NCBI RefSeq assembly: GCF_032452875.1
Contig: NC_083880.1
Coordinates: forward strand, 55,006,829-55,070,828
Length of the DNA: 64,000 nucleotides
Source of the DNA: Bos javanicus
Lineage: Eukaryota > Chordata > Mammalia > Artiodactyla > Bovidae
Direction of reading: 5' to 3'
Shown: positions 1 to 13,200 of the stretch, piece by piece
How positions within the stretch are numbered: position 1 is the stretch's first letter
Layout of the letters: every line of letters starts with the position of its first letter
Translations under genes and position numbers: made by a program
The notes under the pieces: model-generated
Databases searched by the model: none
Seen by the model: the letters and a program-made list of their open reading frames with translations, nothing else
Told to the model about the DNA's origin: nothing

Positions 1-1078
1 ACATCCGACCTGCACGTCTGTCTCCTCATGCCCCAGGGGTCTGAGAAGAATCTCTATCTCAACCCCTTTGTGGTGGGGTCTGCCGCCTCCTGATACCCAG
101 ACCTGGGGACTTGCCTCCCTCTGGCCACTTCTGCTCTGGCCCCGAAGCCTATCTCCACAAGTGGCTGGAGGGGCCCCTGGTTCCTCAAATGACCCCACGG
201 TTCCCCATGTCATGCACAGTAAGAGAGGAGATTGGATCCTGGCTGCTCCCTGGCCCAAATGCGGCCCTACGGCCAATGGCCCTGGCTCCCTAGTCCTTGC
301 TCCATGTACCCGTGTCCCCAGGAGGCCCGCCTCCAGCCCATTAGACAGGTCACTCTGCTGTGTGGGGTTGGGGTCCTTGCCTATCTGTCCTTGGGCTCTA
401 CTCCCAGGGACCTGGACCCACCTACTCCAACCCAGTAAATGTTCACTGAACCAAAGAAACGGATATGATTTCTAGTTTTTACTGTGTGTGTGTGTGTATG
501 TTTTTTAAACAGATTTTTCTCCATTATCTTATAATTTGTATTCCACTGAAACTGCAGTCGTGGCTGTGCTGAGATAATCTATTTATCACTGAATGTTTGT
601 TTCCTTTATTTTGCACAGGCTGTGGCTTTGCTTAAAGGATGTAACAAAAATTTTTTAAAAATCTATGATACACTGTATATATATTTTATATATAAATAAT
701 ATAAAATTATAATATAGTAAAATGAAATTTACTATGTATTTATCATATAATTATTTTATATAAACATTACTGTATGTAATATAATAATTTTACCATAGGT
801 AACAAAATTATAAGTGCAATTTTCCAAAACAAATATCAAAACGCATTTAAGGACTGAAATTGACAAGTCAAAAAATTCTCTCTCGAAACTGGTTTGGAAA
901 CCCTTTCAGTCAGACACAGCTGGTGTAGACACTGAGGGTTCGCAGTGTAACCAGGTCCTGAGGTGTGTGTGGATGCCTGAGCTGAGTGCTGGAGGGTGGG
1001 GGTCATAGGGCTCGGAGGGCAGGGAGCCCCGAGGGTGACAGGATGACTGGGGGCCTGGCTAGGGCCGGGGGCACAGAC
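1..1078. other. OSBPL2 intron, left edge
   Basis: No coding exon is recognised here: nothing resembles the next expected ORP2 segment on the minus strand. It holds a short (TG)n tract near 484-498 and a very AT-rich block at about 640-800, set in otherwise GC-rich DNA. Confidence 0.7.
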
Positions 1079-1207
1079 CTGAGCGGAGTTGGGGGGCCGG
1101 GTATTGACTCTCCAGAGTAGCTTGCTGCCTGGAATGACCTGCACCGTCTCCTGAGACTCGGGCACACTGTCCGCTACATCGCAATCAGCCTTCTCAGGGC
1201 CGTCGTC
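1079..1207 (-). CDS. OSBPL2: OSBPL2 coding exon 10
   Basis: Acceptor TTTCAG|GACGAC and donor CTCAG|GTCTGT. It encodes residues 333-375: an acidic variable linker, then QETVQVIPGSKLLWR and NTRPPNSAQ, conserved in ORP2. The reading frame is phase 0 at the 3' end, and the next exon lies beyond the left edge. Confidence 0.95.
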
Positions 1208-4200
1208 CTGAAAGACACAGCACCCACTGCCCCCGGAGCCCTGGCAGACCCTCCCAAGCCCCCGAGAGGGCAGCAGGCACCACGCTCCTGGTAGGGAGGC
1301 CCATGTGGCCTCCTGAGCGTGATTGGATGGGGCGACACCTCCTCAGGTAGCCAAGGGCGCCCCCAAGTGGTCCTCTCCCCCAACGCTGCCCTTCTGCACG
1401 TGTGGTGACTTCAGGGTGTCTCAGCGTCTCTAGACTAAGCTCTCACTTGGGGTCACATCTCAATAGAAAAGTACAACTGCTACTTCCTTTTCAAAAGCAG
1501 TGGGACCTGGAGAAGAAGAGTGGCTTTTAGTTAGCTGTGAGGGAGATACTTAATTACAACGAGCACAGCCTGGCAGTCTTCCCCGCCTGCGGGTTACGCG
1601 GTGTGGTGCCAGAAGCTAAGTGAAGACACAGGGCAGCGGTCTGCACCCCCACAAAATGCTCCCTCCTTGGGACGTCACCCCGAGGGGCAACACAGCCAAG
1701 CAAACGCACTAAACATGTCAGCAAACAGATTTAACATCTGCTCTATGGTCTTCAAATGGAACTTTACTTTTTTTTTTTTTTTAGTTTAAAGGAGTATTTT
1801 TAGAAAAGATGTCTAATAGCACCTGTGAAATATTACAACATAAAAACCAACAGGGACGTCCCAGGCAGTCCAGTGGCTAAGACTCTGAGCCTCCCCTATA
1901 GGGGGCACAGGTGTGACCCCTGGTCAGGGAACTGAGTTCCCAGACGCCACATGCCTAGTGGCTTGGCCCAAAACAAAACAAGAAACAATAACAATCTCAG
2001 CAGAAGTTGAATATTCTGTTAAACAGATACTGAACACCTCAGGTTTGGTACATTCTAATTTATCATCTAGAAAAACACGACACCTCTCTTGAACTATTGC
2101 CTCTAGTCTTAGGCCCAAGAAGAACTAGTCTTAAGACAATCAGTATTGGGTTTTATCACCTGGAACTCAGAACTAGAAATGCAGAAAGGACATCCACTTG
2201 CTTATCTACTGGGTCTCAGCTAACAAGGTGCGGGGACAGGAGAGGTATCAAGAAATATCCAGAAGGAAATGGAGGCACCCTCTGATTCTGCCAGGTAGAG
2301 GGGTGGGTAGAGGCACCCCAGCACCTGGCCATCCAGAATCAGGTGGACAGGCACCTTCGCTCGGAGAGACAGGTTCTGTAACCCACCCCCTCCAGCTGGA
2401 CCACCAAGGCACCGCCTGGCCAGGCCCCGCACCCTCGCTGGGGACCCCCCACGGCAGCCCCGTACCGGTTTCGTCTTCCGCAGGGAGTCCCCTCTTCTTT
2501 CCTGCTTCCTGAAGGACTCGTATGTGACAGGGTCTATGCCCCACAAGCACTCCGTCCACTTGCCATAGATCACGAAGAGCTTCTTTTTGCTGGAGGGAAA
2601 GGGAATTTTTAAAAGCAAGTAACAGTGATCATCAACCGTTCATCCAGAAATGCAGCCCCCTAACCTGACCCAGAATCAATCTTCATCGTCAGTCTTGTAA
2701 ACCCTAGGGTACTGCTGGTGCAAACATGCAGACGGAAAGCTCCATTTCAGTATCGCCACTCACAGCTTTCAGACTAACTCTTCACACTCCTTTGCCAAAG
2801 CAGGAAAGAGAAAACAAGGGCACAAGAACCTGAAGGGCTGCGGGAGGCAGATGGGGTGAGAACAAGTGTGTAACATAACACCCTGTGAGCCTGATTGTCG
2901 TTTTTTAAATATACTACATCTTTTAAGTACCATGTGTCCTGCAGCCCCTTCTCTATGTCCTATAAACAACTCTCCCCACATCCAGCTGCCACTGCCTCTT
3001 CAGCTCCATAACCTGGAGTCAGACCCCCATCACTGTCCGCCCACAGCCTCCAGAAAGGGCGCTCTGCCTGATTCCCAAGGAACAATGCATGCTGTGCCTT
3101 GTTCTCCTTTCCTGCATCTTCCTGGGTGAGCAGGGAGTTGACCATGTGCTCCTGGAAGGCTGTGCTGGCAGCCGAGGGCCATGCTGGGAGGGCACCTGTG
3201 CTTCAGAGGCTGGGCCTGGAGGGTGGCAAGCGGGGACACATGGCCAAGTCCTCTCTGTCCAATTTGGGATGGAAAACCAGAAACTCGGAGCTGGGCTGGT
3301 GCAGGGGGGTGTCCACTGCTGCAGCCCACGTCTGTGGGCCAGCTGACCACGGTCTCCCTCTGGGCTGACTCTGCAGGGCTGGCCAATGCCAGTCCCCCTA
3401 ACAGGACTGCTGTCCTGTGAAGCCATACACCAAGTCCCAAAAGATTTCAAGGGGCGAAGTGGTCAGAGTCTTAAGTCTAAGGGATTTGAACAGGTGAACA
3501 TCTGACACCCAACAGAGTGGGAAAGAGCAAAAGTACCCGCTGCTTTACACTAGGAACTATTTTTACCTGAAAATGTACATATTTTAGGAGCTAAAAGGAA
3601 TCTTATGGCTGTTATGTGGTCCAAGTTACTTGATGGAAAAAAAAAGAGAGAGAAACTGAGACCCAACACATAGTGTAACTAACCCAAAGTGGGGAAGAAT
3701 CCCCCAAACTTGTTAAAATACTACTGATCATTTCTCTGCTCACAGAAACTTGAACAAGTCCCAGATTTCCCAACAGGAGCGAAAAAAATCATGTGGAAAA
3801 GGATGCCCATAAACGCGTGTTTGGGTTTTGCCTGATAACCATACTGAGCCCAGGAGAGAGAGTGAAACATGAGGTCAGATTCTAAAACCACGACTTCTGC
3901 AGAAGACGCAAGCACCAACTAGGCACCTGTGACCCGATCTGCGCGGGGATCTACCTTTTGTCTTGAATGTACCCCTCCACTTTGTGAAGTTCTTTCCCAA
4001 ACAGTCCACACGGTTTAAAGTGAAGCACACACTTATCTCCAGTCCTGCAGGGAAGACAAACACAGGCTTCTGTTGTGGATGGGAAATGTCAAGAAAAGGC
4101 GAATCGAGGGGGTAGGGAAAGAGAGAAGGAGAGAGAGATGGAGGGGGAGACACAGAGGGAAAGACCGAGAGTGAGGGGAAGATGGGGAGATAGCAGGGGA

Positions 4201-7200
4201 GAGAGGGGAGCAAGCAAGAGCTCATACAAGGGCTCCCCAGGGCGGGGCAGCATCAGGACCGCATGGACGGCCCAGGGACCTTTCCAGGGGACAGAAAGCT
4301 TCAAGTACTGCCTGGTGCTGATGGTTACACAATTCGGTAGATTTACTAAAAGTCATTTACATGTCTACTTTAAATGGGTGGATTTTATGACATGTAAATT
4401 ATATCTTAACAAAGCTGTTAAGAAACAAAGCAAACCAGCCATGAACTTCGAGGAATAAGGCCTGGCAGACTGGACAGTGGTCACTGTTTTCACCAGAAGA
4501 TCACACCATTCTTGAGTGTAGTTTAAAACTTCCAACTAAATCAACCACTGTGACTAAAAACACAGAAACAACAACACGGAGCACTAACGATGACTTTGAC
4601 CAGTGCCGGCCAGAATCAGATCCAACTGCAGCACGTGTGTTGTCTCGCGGCCAGTATGGCCCATCTGGAAGCTGAGCTCGCTGGGGACCAGGGAGGGCCT
4701 TGGGGGGCTGAGGGTGGCATGAATACACAGCTGAACGCCAGCGGCCAGTGCTCTGGGCGCCCCATCGCCACCCTGACTCGCAGCATCTCAGCATTGGGCC
4801 CGTTACCTGTGGTTTAAAATCTCCACTGTCCCATACTGCTCTATCCAGAGCTTGCCGATAATCACGTTGTGGACACAGCACGTAGGGTTGGTCCAGGTGT
4901 ATGCTTCCTTATGTCTGAAATACGCCAGAGAACAGAGACACCGCGTGACCCTAGAAGCTAAGTCCCAGACAGAATCACACCATAATGGACTGAAAGCCGT
5001 AGAAGGGCATAGCACAGCTTTGAACTCCCGAGCAGTGGCTACGTCTTTAGCATTCGTTTGAAATGTCCTTTGTAGTATCAACAAAGCTTTCTATTTAAAC
5101 GTGGAGACAAGTTAATCAGCAATAAAAGGCTGCAACAAAGGCAAGAGGTTTCCTGTGAAGTTGTCAACAGAACAGCCCTCTTACCATCCCCGCCCTGCCC
5201 TGTGGGAACCACGAGGTCCCTAGCGAGCCTGGGCCCTGGGCCTCTGGGGCCAACATGAGGCGGGGTGGGTCCTGGGGTGCAAATGCCTTTCCCATCAGTC
5301 ACCTGTTCCCCAGGTGGGCTTCCTCAAGGAGAAAAGAAACCTCACAAACGGGGGGGGAGCAGAGGGCCAGACCCATGTCTCAAGGGAGGCTGTGTCAGAG
5401 CCACAGTTGAGGGCAAAAAAAGGCCCAGGGCACAAGCATTTCACGAGGAACACTGGAAACTTCTTGAATGTCCTGGGAACCAAAAGCGTTCATTGACAGG
5501 GCTTGCAACTCTGCAGGTTGCAACTCTCCCCACCCTTAAAAGCCAAGAGCAGGTGACCAGGAGGGGCTGCCCCGGTCTGACCCAAGATGCAAGGGTCTGG
5601 GGTGGAGACTGGGGAGCCCACACGCCTCTGGCCAGGTGGGGCTCACAGGAAACACAAATGCCATACAAAGCTCCCACGGAGCTGCAGGCAGCGAGGCTCG
5701 TGCTTCAGGGAGGCGGCTGTGCCCCTTGGTCTGGACCGTCCACAACGGGTTTGCAGTGCCAGGCGGCTGCTAGAGACTCGGTTTCTGCCTAGAGGGTCTT
5801 TGATCAACGTCAGATTGGGCATGTCTGGACTTAAATCGATTTAAAGGTATGCATGCATTCTTGAAGACGGCCCCTCCATTCTCCTCCCCTCCTGGAGTTC
5901 AGACCCTAGACCACAGCTGGTCTGTGTGACCACAGCATGTGCACATAGGCTGTGGTCACTTCTGAGGTCAGGTGATGAAGGACACGTCTATCCTTGGGCA
6001 CCCATCCTTGGTCCCTGGCTCTGGGGGGTGTCCGTGTCCGGCTGCACAGCTGTGCAGAGCAGGGGGGTGGCAAGCAACCCTGGCCTCTGCCAGCGGCCAG
6101 GGAAGAGAGTGCGGGAGCAGAGGCTCTGCCTGGTTGTCTTCAGGGGTTCATCCAGCCTGCACCCCAGCTGCACCAGCACAGAACCCCAACAGAGCCCCCA
6201 CATCACCCCCAACACCAGGCGAGGACAGGATTGTTTCAGGCTCTGAGCTGGGTTGTCACACAGGAGGGGACGACGACCACAACCAGGGACTGAACTGCAG
6301 AGACCAGGGAGAAAAAACAGGACCCAACCCAATCCTGTAAGGAGCACACCCCCTGCCCCAGGAACCACCACCCCAACGAGGCCTCCAGGCTCCCTGGAGG
6401 AGGGTCCTGCGCTGCAAGGCTGCCCGCCTGGCTGCCCACCACGGCCCCTGCACCGCACAGCTCCCTACTCACTTGAGCAGCTCCAGTGTGATGGTGCCGC
6501 GGGGCTCTGCTTCCACGCTCTTCCCCCAGAACTTGAGCTTCGGATAGATGGAGCCATGAAACAGGAAGTCCTGGTGGAGGCCCTCCGAGTAGAACGCACT
6601 GATTGGGGGGTGGTGGCTCACCTGCTCGGATATGAATCTGAACCCTAAGTCTTCCCTGGAAGCAAAAATGAGGAAAAGAAAGGAAGGGGCAGGAGAGACA
6701 ACCAAAGGACCTTGTGAGTGACAGCAAAGCCCATAAAGTCGGCCCAGCACCCGCCTCCCCAGGGAAGCCCACAGCTCAGCACCTGCATGTGGGATGGAGG
6801 ACCCACAGAGCCCCTGACCCCCACGTTTGGGAGGGGTGCTGGGATAAGGGGACCACACATGCTGTCTCATATGGCAGAAACAACCAGCGCGGCTCTCCAA
6901 TGTCACACGTGACCTAATATTGACCACACAAACACGCACACGCACACACATGCACACGCACACACACACGCGCGCGCGCGCACACTGTGTCCCGGGGCCA
7001 TCACCAACACACAAAACAAGCAGCCCTGCGGAGAGGCCCCCTGCCCTGACCCCCTGCCCACCCCGGTGCTCTTAGGGCCAGCGACTCAGAGGCCCGACAG
7101 CAAACTGTCACCTGACTTCTCCAGGGATGCCCACTGCCCAGTAAACCCAGAGGAGGACTGTCCAGCCTCCTTTCAAGGCTCCCAGGATGTTTGTGATGAA

Positions 7201-10200
7201 ATGTCTTATGTCTCAAGATATTCCTGGCCAAGAAGTAGGATTTTTAGTACACTCTCTTTTTCAATAAAAATGTCAGTTTTTAATTGTTCCAGAACTCTGA
7301 ATACACCTACAGCTGTAGTCATTAAAAATTATAAAAGCTCAACCACATAATTACTAACTTAACTGGAATCAGAATTTCCAATCATTACAGAGGAAGGAAA
7401 GTTGAAAAATTAGATTTTAAAAGGTTGCCTACCAAGGTATGTAATTTACAAAATGAATACTTGTCTAAGAACAGAAAGTGTTATTTTTAGTTATCCATGA
7501 GCAAGCTCTAGGGACAAAACGATACTGGTGAGTGGCCAGTTTAGTTACATTGCCCAAACAGGAAGATAGCTGTCTAACACGCGTGGCACACGGCAGACAC
7601 CGGAAGTGTGATTGGGAAGTTGCGGCCTGACACAAGTGTAGAGAGTGTGTCAGTGTTCCCTACCAGTCCATGAGGCTGGTTCAGCTGAACTATGCTCTGA
7701 AAGAGACCGACGCTGGGCTGTCGCTACATCCAGCGCCTTGGAGGGCTTGCATGCTTTTAACCCCCTGCTTGCTTTCTGTTGTCTGGACTCTTACTGTACT
7801 GTGCTTTGATTTCTCTTTTCTGATATTTCAATGATGCTCTTAATATGCACAAATGCTGAAAACTATCTAACAGCTACATAAGGGCAGAATCTCGAATACT
7901 GGACTAGAGTATGCTGACCAGAGGGAGGAAGCTCTTGCTCAAGAGGAATATCTAAGAAACATCTCCACGAATTCCAGATACAAGTGTCCCCCTGAGACTG
8001 ACCCTCAGGCCAGCCTTCCCCTGCCTGGGCTTCAGCTTCCCTGTTTCTCAAAGGAGAAAACTGTGCCTACGGTCCCTCTTGCTGTGACCTGCCACAGCCC
8101 CAGACCACCTGCTGTACTCCTGTCATTTACAAGGCTCCTGGCAGCACACAGCATGCTTTCTCCTAACTTATCTGGCTTTCTCGAAGAAAATGACATGTGG
8201 AGAAGGGGTCCTCCAGCACCCAGTGCCAGCCAGCCTCTAAAGCACACTAAAACCCAGGAGGACCCCACACAGACCCCGTGCACAGAGGGGCCGCTGCTGA
8301 GCCATCCAGGACGAGCCAGAGAAGGTGGAATCTGAAACTGGCATGAATGCTGCCTCCCCACCTGGGAAGAGATGCACGTGCAGGCTGCCTGCATCACCAA
8401 GATGACAACTCCTCCCCGGACGGGCTGAAAGCAGGGCTGACACGCACACCTCCGCAAACAGTGTAAACTCTGACACATCTGAAGGGCCCATTCTCAGCCG
8501 CCTAGCATCCCCACAGCCCAGCATCATCTACTCACCACAGCAAAGACTCAACCATTAACAACACATATGCACAGAAGGACCCAAGAACTACAGCCAGAAG
8601 TTTGTGGTTCTTTGAATCCAAGATTAGTCACACAGTACACCACTGTTTTATAAAGATGCTGCAAATTACAGTAGGCCATGCAGACATGCCCACACACACA
8701 AGCACCCAGCAGCACTACACCCCGCCATCCCCTCTCTGCTCCTGAACCTAACCTACACGTTTAGGTTAGGTCCTGAGCCTAAACGACACATTCTGGCCAT
8801 CCCCTCTCCATTCCTGAACCTAACGCAGTCTTCGGTTTTCAATTCGGTTTCTCACCAGGGTTCTGTTATGCCATTAACACAACACCTCTCTAAAGTAAAC
8901 CATTTTTCCACCCACAGGAAGCCCCTCAATTCAGCCGCCTGGAGACATCCATGCTGCACAAGAACCCTCCTCATCCGTCACCAGAGTCCTGTGCCCAAGA
9001 CACCACGAGGGCCCCATCTGCTTACCTGATGAGCTCATACGTCTCCCCCAGGAGCGGGTTGAAGGGCTTGCCGGTCCTCTCCCACTGGGAAGCCACAGCT
9101 GAAACCGCGAAGGCCGCCACAGACTGGAAGCAATCACAGGCCAGTGAGGGGGTGGCGACCATGAGGACGTGTGAGCCAAGGGCTGGGGTGGCGCCCAGAC
9201 ACACGCTTGGGGTGACTTCTCAGTCTCCCGCTGGTAACGCGTGTGAAACCACAGAACTTCCGGGGAAATGCTGTTTATCACCCACCACTTCCTCAAAGCC
9301 ACAGAAAGCAGGAACTCTGCCATCTCCCACCCCAGTTGGGGCCTGCCCTGCAGGCCGTCTATCACACATGTGCACACACTCACATGGGACGGTGGTGCTG
9401 AAAGGACCCAAGAGGGGCCAACTGCCAGCCCCATATCCCCCTGCAGCCCCACAGGCCCAACCGACAGGAGGCCAAGACCACACCCGTGGAGAATGTGCCT
9501 GTGGCAAATGCCTAGGCCGTTGGGCAGGACAGCTCCCCAAAGTCAGTGTGAGCTGCTCCGGCCCCGCTCCCAGACATCCCACTGCTGAGGGCCAAGGTCC
9601 CTGCCCCCACGTGGCCAGTCACATTAAGTCACGTTTTTAACTGCTATGGTCTGCGTGCAACCAAGCACAGTGCCAGGTGCCCCCCGAAGTGAGCTTGCCA
9701 CCCACCTGCATCCTTTCTAGGGACTGGGGCTGGCGGGAGGCTCTGTGAATTAGGTACACATGTTCCATGTACTCTGTGATCCGCTGCAGGAAACTCAGGG
9801 GCTCATTGAAGGCTATGGGCATCGTGATCTTGGACAGCTCCTAGGAGGGGCCGGAGAGGACCCTCTCCATTAGCAGCAGGCTCTTCCCACACCCGCCCCT
9901 CCTCCGAGCACCGTTTCTTGGAGTCACAGCCACCTGTGCCGGACAAGATGGTGGAGGCCCCGTGGGAAGTCTGGCTCTCTGAACTCACCAAGCCGATGCA
10001 CTTCTTCAATATGCTCCACACGCTGAAGTCGCTTCTGGTAAACATTGGGGCAGGCAGAGATGTCCTGCAGAGGAGCAACCAGAGCAACACGTGTGTTTCA
10101 ACAATGTGAGTCACAATGGATGGCTCTGCTCAGTGGCCCTTGTCTTTCACCTTTTCTAAGCATTAGTGTTTCTCTATGTTGGCTCGCCAGTGGAGGAAAA

Positions 10201-13200
10201 AAGGACCAGACTGCTGCAGAAGTCCCAGAGAAAGCTTTCTGTACCAAATATTGGAGGGCCTCCTGGGAAATGATCACGGCCACATGGACGACCTTCCCCC
10301 ATGGAGCTGGGGAGTCAGGTCGCCGCACCCCCACCCCAGGGCAGCCGGGCGCCATCAGCCAGGAGCAGCTGCAGGACCATGGACAGAGGTCAGACAAGAA
10401 GGAGTCCCACTCAGAAAACATCTCAGAAACCGGCTCTTAAACCCCTCTGAAGCCTGTGCTTGTCTTTCCTGAGGTCCTGTGTGGCCGTGACATGACAGGC
10501 CCCAGCTGTGAGGGGCCACGAGGGGGAGGGCAAAGCCCAAGGATGGCCCTGCATACAGGCAGGAGCTGACGAGATGGAGGAGAAGAAGGCCCAGGCTCAG
10601 GGCACAGAGCAGACAGAGCCCTAACGAGGGAAAAGCCGGGGCACCAAGGACCCCACAAGGCTGGGACCTCTGACCGTGGGCGGGGCTGCCCCCAGAGAGA
10701 GGCACAGGTGCCGGGGTCATCCTTAGAGGAGACCCTTACAGTTCATGGTCCAAACTAACACACTGGACAGAGAAGAGCTGCTGCACCCTCACTCAGGGCC
10801 GTGTCCACCGCCTGGGAGCTTAAGAAGGGGGAGGTACAGGATCAGACCTGTCCAGAAACGGTGAAATCTGGGCAAGAAGCAGGCACAGGAGGTGCCCACA
10901 GGAGGCCCAGTGTAGGAGGGACAGGCCGGAACACAGGAGCTGGCAAAGCTGAAGGCATCCAAGACACATCTCCAGAGGCCAGCAAGTCAGGCTGGGGGAC
11001 GGATATGGGAGGAAGGGGCGGGGGTGCGGCACTAGGGCCAGCTTGAGCCAGATTCCGGGGTATAGGGGATGAGGGGGCTGACGGCTGAGCCCAGGCCATG
11101 AGAGCAGGCAGGAGGTGCTCTGGCAGCTCAGGGTCCCGCTGGGTCCAGTGCAGGGCAGAGGCTGGGGTGAAGGTGGGCTCCCTGGGTGGACAGAGGCCAC
11201 TGCCATCATCCCAGGGGCTCCACCTGCTTCCTGTCTGTCCCACCTGAGTCCTCCCTTCTGTTGGTGAACTTGGGTCAGTGTCACTGAAGTCTGCTCACAT
11301 GAGAACCCAGTGGTGGTGGAGAGAGAACGGAATGTGGTCTTGCTACACCAAACAACCCTCAGAAACTCTCGGGATCAGAGGTCAGTGTGTGGAAAGAGAA
11401 CACAGGCAGATCTGCATGAAGCCAGCAGGATGGTCTGGTAACAGTGAGGGCAGGCTGTGAGCCAACACCAGGGCCCCCTGGAGCTCAGTCCCGCAACCCG
11501 GAGCAGGCACAGCCGCCCCGTCAGCTTAAGGACTGGAGTCAAGTTGAGGAAGCACCGTCACTGATCTGTAGGGGCCACCCAGAGGCTAGCTGAACAGGCC
11601 CTCGATCTGCCCAGTGACACTGGACAGGACGTTCTCAGCTCACAACCTGCACCCGCAGCGTATCTGGGGCGAATGAGTACAGGTGTGCTGGGAGACACTA
11701 AGATGGACCCACAGGACAACCTACCTGTGCTTCTGAATCCCATTCTCCTGAGGAGGCCCGTCCCCAACTTTTCCAATCCCATTACTTTTGCTGGTGTCCA
11801 CATGAATCACGCCAGTGAGTCTCTGATTCGCCTCTGAAAATTCCCCGGAAGAGTTATCCGAGTCAAAGCCTGCATGAGACAAGCAGAGGGTGAGGTGGCA
11901 GGACTTCACCTCTGAGGATTCTCACTGAAAGCAGAAAACCTGAAGCTCTAAAGTGTTTCTAATGGACACAGTCAGAGTTATTATCTCCACTTGCCAAGAG
12001 CTGCAGACGGAGGTGGAAAAAGAGGACTGCTCCCGGGGGCTCCCCAAGGAGGACCCCACCCTGCCACCCACATTGCACGCTCCATGGTCCTTTCCATGTG
12101 GGGTGGCCCCAGGGGACAAGGACAGTTTTCCCCTGTGGTCATCAATGACTCATGTCCTCCGGGGTGGTCACACCTAACTCAGGCCACAACATCCTCCTCC
12201 TCTGTCCATGTTTGAGGTCAAACTCTGCATCATGTTCTGAAACATATCTGCTGCAGTATTTCTAAGACCAAGCACCACGCCACCGCATTGGCAGAACCTA
12301 GCCAACCTACCAACAATAACCCAAACTGTGGATGATGGATGTGAACCCAGAGACTACACGGTACACAGAAAACAGGGAAAATGACCCATGAAGACTAATG
12401 CGAAACACAGGCAGCCGTCTCCTGGCCCGTCCAGTCCCCGAGGAAGAAGGTCACAACCCTGGGCAGACCTCTGGGTCTTCTCCACTGGGAAGGCTTTTCC
12501 GAAGTGACCAGTGACCAGGGACAAGGGAAGTGTGTTTCCTTTTGCTCCAGGGCAAGCCTAGAGGGAGCTGTGGCTGCCAGGTGAATCATTCCAGCTGGAG
12601 CAGAGGCTCCTGACCGCTGACCCCCAGCAATGAGCCCACAAGGAACATAGGGTGGGCTCCCGTAACAGCCCCTCATTTCTGAGTGGAAAGTGGGGCCCAG
12701 CGTGAAAGACCTGGGTGGCTGCTGCTACACACAAAACATAAACCACCTTGCCACTGATAAGCTTCCTTGAGAAAATGCAAAAATTCCTTCTTTCTCATTC
12801 TTCTCTATTGACAGATCCACAAAATGTAGCAGCACTGAAACCGATGACACAATAAATTTGAAAGGATATAATTAAAAATAATCAATACCTTCTGAAATAG
12901 CCTGTCACCTCAAGTTTTGCTAACAATCCCCAAAGTGACACCTGTTGATCCCCAGCATAAACGTGGGTCTAACATAGCCTGAAACGGTCCCAGCTTAGGG
13001 TTGCTGAGCGCACAGGTATCCCTGCATCCCTCAGGGCCGAGAATCTAGGCCACCGTTAAGTAGAAAGTTCGTTTAGATCACAGCCCTGGGGTGGGCCCCA
13101 GAAAACAAAGCAGCTTCTCCCTCACAAGTGCCTGAAGTCTCGTCTCTGGTGAAGCCAATGCTCCATAACATCTTAATCATCTTAATACTTAATACACAAC

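Larger units (their letters stand above)
4045..4806. other. OSBPL2 intron between exons 7 and 8
   Basis: It holds a purine-rich GA/GGA tract and an old L1 3' end (separate entries), with no supported exon. Confidence 0.7.
6656..9025. other. OSBPL2 intron between exons 5 and 6
   Basis: It holds a CA/CG microsatellite (6928-6986), an AT-richer stretch at 7190-7500 without a recognised repeat, and a local duplication with a hairpin near 8725-8830. No exon is supported. Confidence 0.6.

Noticed and set aside
8746..8771. Telomere-like TTAGG text
   Set aside because: There are only two imperfect TTAGG units per arm, not TTAGGG arrays.
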